A DNA stretch of 64,000 bases from Cellulomonas wangleii (GTDB lineage: Bacteria; Actinomycetota; Actinomycetes; Actinomycetales; Cellulomonadaceae): contig NZ_CP074405.1 of NCBI RefSeq assembly GCF_018388445.1, positions 1,488,001 to 1,552,000 of the forward strand. The letters run 5' to 3'. Positions 19,618 through 28,162 of the stretch are shown in pieces; the stretch's first letter is position 1; the number at the start of each line of letters is the position of its first letter. The notes beneath the pieces were generated by a model. The model had not been told where the DNA came from and ran no database searches. It saw only the letters and a list, made by a program, of their open reading frames with translations. The position numbers and the translations under genes are program-made.

Positions 19618-21651
19618 TCAGCGGGGGAGACCGGCGGTGACGAGCGTGCCGACCTGGTCGACCGCCCACGGGTTCTGCAGGGACGTCGTGTCGCCGAGGG
19701 TGGTGCCCTCGACGAGCTGGGTGAGCAGCCTGCGCATGATCTTGCCCGAGCGCGTCTTGGGGACCTCGGGGACGACCAGCACGTGGCGCGGCCTGGCCAC
19801 CGGGCCGATCTCGCGCGCCACGTGCGCGCGCAGCTCCTCACGCAGCGTGAGCGTCGCGGCCAGCCACGCGTCGACGTCCTCGACCGGGCCCGGCGGGGTG
19901 CTCGGCACGACGAACGCCGCGATGGCCTGCCCGGTGACGGGGTCGGCGACCCCGGCCACACCGGCCTCGCCGACAGCGGGGTGCGCGACCAGCGCGGACT
20001 CGACCTCGATGGTCGACAGCCGGTGCCCGGAGACGTTGATGACGTCGTCGATCCGGCCGAGCAGCCAGACGAACCGGTCCTCGTCGTACGACGCGCCGTC
20101 GCCGGCCAGGAAGTACCCGCCGTGCGGGCCGTGCCCGGCGAACCGCCGCCAGTACGCCTCGAGGTACCGCTGCGGGTCGCGCCACACCGTGCGCGCCATG
20201 CCGGGCCAGGGGCGCTCGACGACCAGGAACCCGCCCTGGCCGGGTGCGACCTCGACCCCGTCCTCCCCGACGACCTTCGCGGCGATCCCCGGCAGCGGCC
20301 GCGTGGCCGAGCCGGGCTTGAGCGTCGTGACGCCGGGGACGGGCGCGATCATCGCGGCGCCCGTCTCGGACTGCCACCACGTGTCGACGACCGGTGCCTC
20401 GTCCCGGCCGAACGTGCGGCGGAACCACACCCACGCCTCGGGGTTGATCGCCTCGCCGACCGTCCCGAGCAGGCGGATGCTCGACAGGTCGTGCCCGGTC
20501 GGGAGGTCGTCCCCGAACCACGTCATGAACGTCCGGATGAGCGTCGGGGCCGTGTAGTACGTGGTGACGCCGTACCGCTCGATGACCTCGAGGTGGCGCT
20601 CGCGGTGCGGGGTGTCCGGGGTGCCCTCGTAGATGACCTGCGTGAGCCCGTTCGCCAGCGGCCCGTAGATCTCGTACGTGTGCGCCGTGACCCAGGCGAG
20701 GTCGGCGGTGCACCAGTGCACGTCGTCGTCCTGGGCGTCGAAGACCGCCCAGTGCGACCACGCGGCGTGCGTGAGGTACCCGCCCGACGTGTGCACCAGT
20801 CCCTTGGGCCTGCCCGTGGTGCCCGAGGTGTAGATGACGAACAGCGGGTGCTCGGCGTCGAACGCGTGGGCCTCGTGCACGTCGGGCTGGCGGTCGACGA
20901 CGTCGTGCCACCAGACGTCGCGCCCGTCGGTCCACGCGACGTCCTGGCCGGTGCGGCGCACGACGAGCACGTGCTCGACGTGGCCGAGCCCGGCGACCGC
21001 CTCGTCGGCGGCGGACTTCACCTCGACGGCCGCACCGCGGCGGAACTGCCCGTCGCTGGTGACCAGCACCTTCGCCTCGGTGTCCTGCACGCGGAACCGC
21101 ACGGCCTCGGCGGAGAACCCGCCGAAGACGAGTGAGTGCACCGCGCCGATGCGCGCGATCGCGAGCGTGACGACGACCGTCTCGGCGATGACCGGCAGGT
21201 ACACGACGACGCGGTCGCCCGGGCCCACCCCGAGCTCGGTGAGCGCGTGCGCGGCCTGCGCGACCTCGCGCTGGAGCTGCGCGTACGTGATCGAGCGGCG
21301 GTCGCCGCGCTCGCCCTCGACGTGCAGCGCGACCTTGTCGCCACGGCCGGCCGCGACGTGCCGGTCGACGCAGTTGACGGCGACGTTGAGGCGTCCGCCG
21401 ACGAACCAGCGGGCCTCGGGGACCGTGAGCTCGTCGGGCTCACCGCCCTCGACGGGGACCGGCGGCGACCAGGTGTGAGCGGTGTGCCAGGGCGTGGCCC
21501 ACTCCAGGCGGCGCGCGGCCTCCTCCCAGAACGCGACGGGGTCGGCCTCGGCGCGTGCCCAGTCCTCGGGGCGGACGTTCGAGGACGCGGCGAGGTGCGC
21601 GGGCGCGGGGTAGGTGCGCGTCTCGGTCTGCAGCGCGGTCAGGGTGGTCAT
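19618..21651 (-). CDS. acsA: acetyl-CoA synthetase
   Basis: A 677-residue AMP-forming acetyl-CoA synthetase: acetate + ATP + CoA to acetyl-CoA. The P-loop is YTSGTTGRPKGLVHT. The acetate pocket keeps the Trp of DTWWQSETG, which excludes longer acids, and VGEAINPEAW. The acetylation-regulated catalytic Lys is in KTRSGKIMRRLL near the C-terminus. The ATG overlaps the upstream permease stop (ATGA), so it is embedded in a sulfonate/methionine operon. That context suggests reuse of acetate released by MetY, though a general acetate role is equally possible. Confidence 0.93.
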   Translation of the reverse strand: MTTLTALQTETRTYPAPAHLAASSNVRPEDWARAEADPVAFWEEAARRLEWATPWHTAHTWSPPVPVEGGEPDELTVPEARWFVGGRLNVAVNCVDRHVAAGRGDKVALHVEGERGDRRSITYAQLQREVAQAAHALTELGVGPGDRVVVYLPVIAETVVVTLAIARIGAVHSLVFGGFSAEAVRFRVQDTEAKVLVTSDGQFRRGAAVEVKSAADEAVAGLGHVEHVLVVRRTGQDVAWTDGRDVWWHDVVDRQPDVHEAHAFDAEHPLFVIYTSGTTGRPKGLVHTSGGYLTHAAWSHWAVFDAQDDDVHWCTADLAWVTAHTYEIYGPLANGLTQVIYEGTPDTPHRERHLEVIERYGVTTYYTAPTLIRTFMTWFGDDLPTGHDLSSIRLLGTVGEAINPEAWVWFRRTFGRDEAPVVDTWWQSETGAAMIAPVPGVTTLKPGSATRPLPGIAAKVVGEDGVEVAPGQGGFLVVERPWPGMARTVWRDPQRYLEAYWRRFAGHGPHGGYFLAGDGASYDEDRFVWLLGRIDDVINVSGHRLSTIEVESALVAHPAVGEAGVAGVADPVTGQAIAAFVVPSTPPGPVEDVDAWLAATLTLREELRAHVAREIGPVARPRHVLVVPEVPKTRSGKIMRRLLTQLVEGTTLGDTTSLQNPWAVDQVGTLVTAGLPR

Positions 21652-22679
21652 GCGAACCTCCGCAGCAGCTGCTTCTCGGCCAGGGCGACGACCGAGTCGG
21701 TCAGCTTGCCCATGAGCGCCAGCAGGACGATCGCGAGCAGGATCCGGTCGACCCGCCCGTTGTTCTGCGAGTCGGTGAGCAGGAAGCCCAGCCCCATCGA
21801 CGACGCGATGAGCTCGGCGGCGACGAGGAACAGCCACGCCTGGGCCAGGGCCAGGCGCAGCCCGGACATGACCGCCGGCAGGACCGCCGGCAGCTGGACC
21901 GAGCGGAAGAGCGTCACACCGCGCAGACCGAAGGCGCGCCCGGCCTCGACCAGCTGGGGGTCGACGTGCCGCAGGGCGGCCGCCACGGTCGTGTAGATCG
22001 GGAAGAAGGCACCGATCGCGATGAGCGTGACCTTGGAGTCCTCGCCGATCTTCATCCACAGGATGAGCAGCGGGACCCACGCCAGCGAGGGGACCGCGCG
22101 GATCGCCGCGAGCGTCGGGGCGAGCAGGACGTCCCCCGCCCGCGACAGCCCCACGACGGCCGCGACGACGAGCGCCACGCCGCCGCCGAGCGCGAACCCG
22201 ACCAGCACGCGCTGGACGGAGATGGCGACGTGCGTCGCCAGGTCGCCGCGCCCCGCGAGGTCCACGGCGGCAGCCCACACCGACGCGGGGCTGGGCAGCT
22301 GGTACGGGGCGACGAGCCCTGCCGTCGTGACGTACTGCCACGCGGCGAGCAGCAGGAGCGGCAGGACGGCGCCGCCGACGACCCGCGTCGCGCGACGTGA
22401 CCAGAACGGCACCCGCGCGTGCCGCACCGGGTCTGCCGGCGAGGCGTCGCCGGGTGTGGCGGCGGCGGCGTCGCCGCCCGCGGGGAGGTCGTCGCGGGGG
22501 TGCGCGTCCGCCGGCGCGTCGAGGACCGGTGCGGGGGTCGGCGGCTCGTCCACGGGTCGCGCGTCGGGGTCGCGGGCCGGGTCGTCGCCGTCGTCGAACG
22601 GGTTGAGCGCACGGTGCGGTCGGCCCGCGTGGCCGGTCACGGGGCCCGTGCCGGTGCCGCCGATCCATCCGTCGGTCAT
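21648..22679 (-). CDS. sulfonate/nitrate/taurine-type ABC permease (SsuC-like)
   Basis: A 343-residue membrane protein. The first ~90 residues are a Pro/Ala/Asp-rich, probably disordered cytosolic extension, unusual for the family. The rest is a standard SsuC/TauC permease with about six helices and the coupling loop VEAGRAFGLRGVTLFRSVQLPAVLP. It pairs with the binding protein and ATPase encoded just upstream. Substrate within the sulfonate/nitrate/taurine class is inferred from the sulfur-related operon. Confidence 0.88.
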   Translation of the reverse strand: MTDGWIGGTGTGPVTGHAGRPHRALNPFDDGDDPARDPDARPVDEPPTPAPVLDAPADAHPRDDLPAGGDAAAATPGDASPADPVRHARVPFWSRRATRVVGGAVLPLLLLAAWQYVTTAGLVAPYQLPSPASVWAAAVDLAGRGDLATHVAISVQRVLVGFALGGGVALVVAAVVGLSRAGDVLLAPTLAAIRAVPSLAWVPLLILWMKIGEDSKVTLIAIGAFFPIYTTVAAALRHVDPQLVEAGRAFGLRGVTLFRSVQLPAVLPAVMSGLRLALAQAWLFLVAAELIASSMGLGFLLTDSQNNGRVDRILLAIVLLALMGKLTDSVVALAEKQLLRRFA

Positions 22680-22720
22680 GAGGTGTGGCTCCTGGGGGGA
22701 GGAGGAGTGGTGCGGGGGTT

Positions 22721-22754
22721 GCGGCGCCCGTCCGGCGGACCGGACGGGCGCCGC
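22721..22754 (-). terminator. intercistronic hairpin after the sulfonate-type binding protein
   Basis: Perfect 15-bp stem (22721-22735 with 22740-22754) around a CGGA loop, lying between the binding-protein stop and the permease start. It probably lowers expression of downstream genes relative to the binding protein. Confidence 0.7.
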
Positions 22755-22760
22755 GTGCGG

Positions 22761-23807
22761 TCAGCCCGCGACGTTCCCGGCGTCGGCCTTCTCGGCGAAC
22801 GTCGGCTCGAACAGCTCGTCCAGCGCGGTGTCGATCGTGGCCTGGTCGGCCACGTCACCGGACTCGACGAAGATCGGTCCGACGACCTCGAGGACCTCGC
22901 GCTGCGCGTCGCCGGGGACCGGGTCGACGCCGAGGTTGGTGCGCTCGACGATGACCTTCTCCGCGACCGTCGGGTCGATGCCCGCGACCTCGGCGAGGAT
23001 CGCGACGACCTCGTCGGGGTTCTCCTGCGCCCACGCGCGGGCCTTCTCGTACGCGTCGACGACGACCTGCGCGAGGTCCGGGCTGGCGTCGAGGAAGTCC
23101 TGCGTGGCGTTGAGGAAGCCGTAGGTGTTGAAGTCGATGTTGCGGTAGATCAGCTGCGTGCCGGACTCGGCCTCGCTCGCGGCCATGATCGGGTCGAGGC
23201 CGGACCACGCGGCGACCGAGCCCTGCTCGAGGGCGGTGCGCCCGTCGGCGTGCTGCAGGTTCTGCACCTCGACCTGGTCGAGCGGGACGCCCGCCTCCTC
23301 CAGCGACTGCAGCAGGAAGAAGTAGGGGTCGGTGCCCTTGGTCGCGGCCACGGACTTCCCGGCGAGGTCCGCCACGGACGTGACGTCGGACCCCTCGGGC
23401 ACGACGATCGCCGCCCACTCGGGCTGGGAGTAGATCGCGATCGTGCGGATCGGCGAGCCGTTGGAGCGTGCCAGCAGCGCGGCGGAACCGGCGGTGGAGC
23501 CCACGTCGACCGCACCGGCGCGCAGCGCCTCGTTGGCCTTGTTCGAGCCGGCGGACTGCACCCAGTTGACGGTGACGTCGTCGCCCAGGGTCTCCTCGAG
23601 CCAGCCCTGGTCCTTGATGACCAGGCTCAGCGGGTTGTACGTGGCGAAGTCGACGTCGAGGGTGTCGGCGCTCCAGGCGGCCTCGTCGCCGGCGGCGGAC
23701 GGGGCGGCGGCCTGCGGTTCGGCGTCCTCACCGGCGACGCAGCCGGTCATCGCCAGGGCGGTCACGAGGGCCAGCGCGGTGGCGGAGACGGCGGTGCGGA
23801 TGCTCAT
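22761..23807 (-). CDS. sulfonate/taurine-type ABC substrate-binding lipoprotein (SsuA-like)
   Basis: A 348-residue lipoprotein with signal peptide and lipobox MTGC (Cys23 lipidated). The body is an SsuA/TauA/NMT1-type periplasmic-binding fold: FATYNPLSLVIKDQGWLEE, QSAGSNKANEALRAGAVDVGST, and VADLAGKSVAATKGTDPYFFL. The chain ends GNVAG. It should capture an organosulfur or related anion for the adjacent permease. ATG at 23807 was preferred over 23822 because it starts the signal peptide directly. Confidence 0.88.
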   Translation of the reverse strand: MSIRTAVSATALALVTALAMTGCVAGEDAEPQAAAPSAAGDEAAWSADTLDVDFATYNPLSLVIKDQGWLEETLGDDVTVNWVQSAGSNKANEALRAGAVDVGSTAGSAALLARSNGSPIRTIAIYSQPEWAAIVVPEGSDVTSVADLAGKSVAATKGTDPYFFLLQSLEEAGVPLDQVEVQNLQHADGRTALEQGSVAAWSGLDPIMAASEAESGTQLIYRNIDFNTYGFLNATQDFLDASPDLAQVVVDAYEKARAWAQENPDEVVAILAEVAGIDPTVAEKVIVERTNLGVDPVPGDAQREVLEVVGPIFVESGDVADQATIDTALDELFEPTFAEKADAGNVAG

Positions 23808-23849
23808 CGTCGGTTCTCTCATCTCGGTGGGTGGGCCGTGGCCCGGGGG

Positions 23850-23869
23850 CCGGCGCCGGGCGGCGCCGG
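23850..23869 (-). repeat. intercistronic hairpin after the SsuB-like gene
   Basis: CCGGCGCC (23850-23857) and GGCGCCGG (23862-23869) form an 8-bp stem between the ATPase stop and the binding-protein start. Role uncertain. Confidence 0.45.
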
Positions 23870-23889
23870 GGGAGGGAGGTGGGGGCCGG

Positions 23890-24723
23890 TCAGATCGAGT
23901 GGTGCAGGTCGGGGTCGAGCGGCGGGGCGTGGTGGGTCGCGACCCCGAGCCCTTCGAGCAGCTCGGCCCGCAGCTCGGCGAGCTGGTGGTCGGCCCGGTC
24001 GCGCGGTCGGCGCCCGGGGACGTCGATCACGCGGGCCACCGACGGGGTGCCCGCAGGGCAGCGGGCGAGGTTGCGCATCAGCAGGACGCGGTCGGCGAGG
24101 TACAGCGCCTCCTCGACGTCGTGCGTGACGAGCAGGACGGTGGTCGGCTCGGCGGCGTGCACGTCGAGCAGCAGGTCCTGCATGCGCAGCCGGGTGAGGG
24201 CGTCGAGCGCGCCGAACGGCTCGTCGAGCAGCAGGACGCCGGGGTTGCGGGCCAGCGCCCGGGCCAGCGACGTGCGCTGCGCCATGCCGCCGGAGATCTG
24301 CCGCGGCCGCAGGTCGGCCGACTCCTCGAGGCCCACGAGTCGCAGGAGCTCGGCGACGCGCTCGCGGCCCGCGGGCTTCGGCGTGCCGCGCGGCAGGCCG
24401 AGCGCCACGTTGGCGGTCAGGCTGCGCCACGGCAGCAGGCGCGGCTCCTGGAAGGCCACGGCGGTGCGCCGGTCGACGCCGCTGACAGGGGTGCCGTCCA
24501 GCAGGAGGCGCCCGGAGTCGGGCGTGTCCAGGCCGCTGACCTGGCGCAGCAGGGTCGACTTGCCGCAGCCGGACGGGCCGACCAGGGCGACGATCTCACC
24601 GGCGCGCAGCTCGAGGTCGACCGCGTGCAGCACGGTCCGGGTGCCGGTGGGCGTCGCGAACGTGCGGCGCACGGCGTCGAGCGTGACCGTGTGGGCACGG
24701 CGCTCGGTGGTGGTGTGGCTCAT
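23890..24723 (-). CDS. sulfonate/nitrate/taurine-type ABC ATPase (SsuB-like)
   Basis: A 277-residue ABC ATPase with Walker A GPSGCGKST near residue 45, Q-loop AFQEPRLLPW, signature ISGGMAQR, Walker B VLLLDEPFGALD and H-loop VTHDVEEAL. These are the features of SsuB/TauB. It is the first full-length gene of a six-gene operon (ATPase, binding protein, permease, acsA, metY, CoA-binding) and is preceded by a short cysteine-rich ORF, so its expression is probably tied to cysteine supply. Confidence 0.9.
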   Translation of the reverse strand: MSHTTTERRAHTVTLDAVRRTFATPTGTRTVLHAVDLELRAGEIVALVGPSGCGKSTLLRQVSGLDTPDSGRLLLDGTPVSGVDRRTAVAFQEPRLLPWRSLTANVALGLPRGTPKPAGRERVAELLRLVGLEESADLRPRQISGGMAQRTSLARALARNPGVLLLDEPFGALDALTRLRMQDLLLDVHAAEPTTVLLVTHDVEEALYLADRVLLMRNLARCPAGTPSVARVIDVPGRRPRDRADHQLAELRAELLEGLGVATHHAPPLDPDLHHSI

Positions 24724-24797
24724 GGGGGACGTCCGTGAGGTCGGGCGTGGGCGTCCGGCGGGGGCCGGCGGCCACGAGGGGGCGGGCACCGGCGGGT

Positions 24798-24813
24798 GAC
24801 CCGGAGGCGGGTC
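24798..24813 (-). promoter_or_regulatory. stem-loop between cysteine leader ORF and SsuB-like gene
   Basis: GACCCG-GAGG-CGGGTC, 12 bases after the leader-peptide stop. The leader-to-gene gap of 100 bp is GC-rich and can form alternative structures, as expected of an attenuator. No T-run is present, so Rho-dependent control or occlusion of the ATPase start is more likely than intrinsic termination. Confidence 0.45.
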
Positions 24814-24825
24814 GGTGTGCTGGGG

Positions 24826-24909
24826 TCAGCGGGGGCCGGTGCAGGGCTGCATGAGGCAGCACGAGCAACAGCGGCAGCACGCGGCGAGGAGGGGACGGGC
24901 GACGGTCAT
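24826..24909 (-). CDS. cysteine-rich leader peptide (attenuator uORF)
   Basis: A 27-codon ORF with an excellent ribosome site (AGGAGG five bases before ATG). The product has seven cysteines, six of them in the central block CCRCCSCC. Polycysteine uORFs are known in mycobacteria as cysteine-responsive attenuators upstream of sulfur genes; ribosome stalling at Cys codons when charged tRNA-Cys is scarce changes downstream expression. The position, 102 bases before a sulfonate-transport/metY operon, fits this exactly. It probably acts in cis rather than as a functional protein. Confidence 0.8.
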   Translation of the reverse strand: MTVARPLLAACCRCCSCCLMQPCTGPR

Positions 24910-24962
24910 CGCGTCCTCCTGCGGCGTCGAGTGGTCGGGACGATCCCTGGCGATCTCACTAT

Positions 24963-24987
24963 TCGAGACCGGATGACCACGTTTCGA
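24963..24987 (-). promoter_or_regulatory. imperfect inverted repeat at the predicted start of the sulfonate operon transcript
   Basis: TCGAGAC-N11-GTTTCGA, six of seven positions symmetric, lying at and just after the predicted transcription start. Candidate repressor site; the regulator is unknown. Confidence 0.35.
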
Positions 24988-24991
24988 GCAG

Positions 24992-25021
24992 ACTGTAACC
25001 GCAGGGCGCCCCTGCGGGCAA
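24992..25021 (-). promoter_or_regulatory. promoter of the leader-peptide/sulfonate operon
   Basis: On the minus strand -35 TTGCCC (25016-25021), an 18-base spacer and -10 TACAGT (24992-24997), with the start expected near 24985 and a 5' leader of about 75 bases before the peptide ORF. The spacer holds a perfect inverted repeat GCAGGG-CGC-CCCTGC (25001-25015), well placed for repression. Confidence 0.5.
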
Positions 25022-25071
25022 CGACCGACCACGGCACGGGCGCTCGCGCGCCGGTGCCGGCCGGCAGCACG

Positions 25072-26955
25072 TCACGGACGCGGCTGGATCTCCCGGACCA
25101 CCCAGTCCGCGTACCCCGTGCGGCCGTCCCCCTCGCGCAGGTGGATCCCGTCGTCGTAGAACCAGCCGGGGTTCGCGTCGCCGCCGGACTTCCAGTCCAG
25201 GACGCGGGCGTGCGGGTACTCCGGCACCACCCGCGCGAACAGCTCGTTGTCGTACTGCTCCCAGGCCCGCGGGACGCGCACGTTGACGACGAAGACCCGG
25301 TGGTCGCGCGTGCCCTCCAGCAGCCGGCGCAGGTCCTCCTCCGCCACCGGCCCGTTCGTGCCGCCGTGCACCACGACCGTGTCACCCAGGGTCCCGGCGG
25401 CGTCCGCGCCGAGCACCAGGTCGACCATCTCCCCGAACTGCCGGGACACCACGGCGTCCACCGCCACGCCTCGGGCGCCCAGCTCCGCGGCCGCGCCCAG
25501 CATCACCGAGTCGCCGAACGCGGTGACCGTCCCCACCTGCTCCGCGGGCGTCGGCTCCGGCGCGCGGTCCTGCTCCGGCGCGACGCCCGCCATCGCGCCG
25601 GGGTCCGGCGTCGGCGCAGGGGCGGACGCTGCGGGGGCCGCCACGACGGCGTCGCCCGTGGTCGCGGGGGTCCGCACCACACCGACCACGAGCGCGGTCA
25701 ACGCCACCGCCGCGCTGACCGCCACGGCACCGGTCCGCACCGCGAGCGACCGTCGTCCGGGGCCGGGCGTCCGCAGCGCCGCCACGAGCCGCCGCAGGGC
25801 GCCGCGCCGCACCGGCGTCTCCACCCAGCGGTACGACGCCTCGGCCAGCAGCAGCGTCACCCCGACGCGGACGACCGGCGACGCCCAGTCGGGCAGCGTG
25901 AGGTCCTGGTCGGGGCGCGTCAGCATGAGGACGGGCCAGTGCCACAGGTAGATCCCGTAGGACCGCTCACCCAGCCAGCGCAGGGGCTGCCGGGACAGGG
26001 TGCGCCCGAGCAGACCTGCCGGGTCGGCGGCGGCGCCCACGAGCACGACGGCCAGGGCGGAGAACGCCAGGAACCCGCCCCGGTACAGGCCCGCGGAGAA
26101 CTCGTCCACCAGCACGACGCACGCGACCACGCCCACGAGCGCGGCGGCGCCCACCGCGTCGGCGATCCCGGCCTCGAACCGCCGGACCGGGTCGCCGCGC
26201 TCCGTGCGCCACGACCCCGCCCGGCGCCACGTGCGCCAGGGCTGCCACACGGTCGCCGCGGCGACGCCCAGCAGCAGGCCCATGGCGTGCGTGTCGGTGC
26301 CGACGTACGCGCGCGTGGCGTCGTGGGGGACCGGCATGCCCTGCCGGGCGGCCATCACCCCCATCGCGACGGTCGACGCCACGGCCAGGCCGGCCGCGAC
26401 CTGGCCCACCCGGGCCCGCCCCGCCCGGAGCGCCAGCACCGCCGCCAGGGGCACCACCAGGTAGAACTGCGCCTCCACGGCGAGGCTCCACAGGTGCTGC
26501 AGCAGCGGCGGGCGTGCCGTGAGCTCGAAGTACGAGCGGTCGGCGACCACCTGCCACCAGTTGGAGGTGTAGGTCACGGCCGCCAGCAGGTCGCCGCGCA
26601 GCGTCGTCAGGGCGTCCCGTGCGACGAGCCCGGCAGCGGCGACGGCCACCAGCACGACCGCCAGCGCCGGGACGAGCCGGCGCACGCGCCGCGCGAGGAA
26701 CCGCCGGGTGCGGAACGTGCCGGTCGCCGCGACCTCGTCGAGGACGAGCGTCGTCATGAGGTAGCCGGACAGGACGAAGAAGACGTCGACCCCGAGGAAC
26801 CCACCCGGGGCCCACGGCACGCGCAGGTGGTAGAGCAGCACCGCGACGACGGCCAGGGCGCGTACGCCGTCCAGCCCGCGCAGGTGGGGCAGCCGCGGGG
26901 CGTCGCCCGTCCCGGAGGTCGCCGGGCGCGCCGCGACCTGCTCGACGACTGTCAT
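25072..26955 (-). CDS. OafA-type membrane acyltransferase with C-terminal SGNH domain
   Basis: A 627-residue integral membrane protein. Residues ~20-400 form an acyltransferase-3 domain of about ten helices: LRGLDGVRALAVVAVLLYHL with the conserved His, FFVLSGYLMTTL, and RRFLARRVRRLVPAL. An eleventh helix (about 420-440) and an Ala/Pro linker lead to an extracytoplasmic SGNH hydrolase-like domain: AFGDSVMLGA, VVVHGGTNG and a C-terminal DDGIHL with the catalytic Asp/His. Such two-domain proteins O-acetylate peptidoglycan or surface glycans. ATG at 26955 has AAGGGG upstream. No neighbouring polysaccharide genes identify the acceptor. Confidence 0.9.
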   Translation of the reverse strand: MTVVEQVAARPATSGTGDAPRLPHLRGLDGVRALAVVAVLLYHLRVPWAPGGFLGVDVFFVLSGYLMTTLVLDEVAATGTFRTRRFLARRVRRLVPALAVVLVAVAAAGLVARDALTTLRGDLLAAVTYTSNWWQVVADRSYFELTARPPLLQHLWSLAVEAQFYLVVPLAAVLALRAGRARVGQVAAGLAVASTVAMGVMAARQGMPVPHDATRAYVGTDTHAMGLLLGVAAATVWQPWRTWRRAGSWRTERGDPVRRFEAGIADAVGAAALVGVVACVVLVDEFSAGLYRGGFLAFSALAVVLVGAAADPAGLLGRTLSRQPLRWLGERSYGIYLWHWPVLMLTRPDQDLTLPDWASPVVRVGVTLLLAEASYRWVETPVRRGALRRLVAALRTPGPGRRSLAVRTGAVAVSAAVALTALVVGVVRTPATTGDAVVAAPAASAPAPTPDPGAMAGVAPEQDRAPEPTPAEQVGTVTAFGDSVMLGAAAELGARGVAVDAVVSRQFGEMVDLVLGADAAGTLGDTVVVHGGTNGPVAEEDLRRLLEGTRDHRVFVVNVRVPRAWEQYDNELFARVVPEYPHARVLDWKSGGDANPGWFYDDGIHLREGDGRTGYADWVVREIQPRP

Positions 26956-27023
26956 GCGACCCCTTGCGGACGTGCTCCGTGCGGTGCGGTGCACCCTCCT
27001 GCCGGTGCACCGTCGACCCCAGG

Positions 27024-28109
27024 CTAGGCCGGGTCGGGCGCCGTCCCCGCCCCCGGGGCGCCGTCGTGACCAGCCTCACGCCACAGCGCCGCCAGCCGCG
27101 GCAGCGTGCGGGGGTCCGCCTGGGCCAGCACGGTGGTGACAGCCGTGGTGCGCCAGGCGGGCAGCTGGGCCCGGACGTCGTCCTCGGTGCCGACCAGGGC
27201 GATGTCGCGCACCAGCTCGGTGGGCACCGCGGCCGTGGCGCGCGCCCGGTCGCCCGCCAGGTAGTGGGCCTGGATCTCGTCGCACGCCTCGGTGTACCCC
27301 AGGCGGTCGAGCACGTCCCGGTGGAAGTTCGCACCCTTGGCGCCCATGCCGCCGGCGTACAGCGCGATGAAGGGGCGCACCGCGTCGGCCGCCTGCTCGA
27401 CGTCGTCCGCCAGCACGACCGGCACCGTCGCGACGACCTCGAAGTCCTCCGCGGGCCGGCGGGCCGCTGCGCGGCGCGCGAAGCCGTCGGCGAGCAGCTC
27501 GCGGTACGTCGCGTCCATGCGGGGCGAGTAGAACAGGGGTAGCCAGCCGTCGGCGATCTCCGCCGCCATCGCGATGTTGCGCGGTCCCTCGGCGGCCAGG
27601 TGGATCGGCAGGTCGGCGCGCAGCGGGTGGACGGTCGAGCGCAGCGCCTTGCCGAGCCCGGCGCCCTCGTCGGCGGGCAGCGGCAGGCGGTAGAAGTCGC
27701 CGTCGTACGTCACCGGGGCCTCGCGGGCCAGCACCTGGCGCACGACGTCGACGTACTCGCGGGTGCGGGCCAGGGGCCGCGGGTAGGGCTGGCCGTACCA
27801 GCCCTCGACCACCTGCGGCCCGGACGCCCCGAGCCCGAGGACGAACCGCCCGCCGCTGAGGTGGTCGAGCGTGAGCGCCGCCATCGCCGCGGCCGTCGGG
27901 GTGCGCGCGGAGATCTGCGCGATCGCGGTGCCCAGGCGCACGCGGCGGGTGCGGGCGCCCCACCACGCGAGCGGGGTCAGCGCGTCCGAGCCGTACGCCT
28001 CTGCGGTCCACACCGAGTCCAGGCCGAGCTCGTCGGCCGCGGCGACGGCCTGCGCGGCGCCCGGCGGGGGGCCGGCCGACCAGTAGCCCGTGTGGTACCC
28101 GAGGCGCAT
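27024..28109 (-). CDS. LLM-class F420-dependent oxidoreductase
   Basis: A 361-residue TIM-barrel protein of the luciferase-like monooxygenase class, in the subgroup that usually binds F420. Visible are MRLGYHTGYW, DSVWTAEAYGSDALTPLAW, LGTAIAQISARTPTAAAM, FVLGLGASGPQVVEGWYG and LPIHLAAEGPRNIAMA. The substrate is unknown. With the F420 operon and importer cassette elsewhere in the window it is a likely consumer of F420H2. ATG at 28109; open frame upstream of it lacks family similarity. Confidence 0.85.
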   Translation of the reverse strand: MRLGYHTGYWSAGPPPGAAQAVAAADELGLDSVWTAEAYGSDALTPLAWWGARTRRVRLGTAIAQISARTPTAAAMAALTLDHLSGGRFVLGLGASGPQVVEGWYGQPYPRPLARTREYVDVVRQVLAREAPVTYDGDFYRLPLPADEGAGLGKALRSTVHPLRADLPIHLAAEGPRNIAMAAEIADGWLPLFYSPRMDATYRELLADGFARRAAARRPAEDFEVVATVPVVLADDVEQAADAVRPFIALYAGGMGAKGANFHRDVLDRLGYTEACDEIQAHYLAGDRARATAAVPTELVRDIALVGTEDDVRAQLPAWRTTAVTTVLAQADPRTLPRLAALWREAGHDGAPGAGTAPDPA

Positions 28110-28162
28110 GCGCTGCTCCCTGTCGTCACCGTCGACGCGCGCCGGTCGGCGCCCGGCCGAGG

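Noticed and set aside
19618..21651. Sulfoacetate-CoA or other sulfo-acyl ligase in the sulfonate operon
   Set aside because: The acetate-pocket Trp and all acetyl-CoA synthetase motifs are present, so acetate is the better substrate despite the sulfonate context.
25072..26955. Separate GDSL enzyme gene at the 3' end of the acyltransferase gene
   Set aside because: The SGNH domain is in the same uninterrupted frame and this two-domain fusion is common, so it is one protein.
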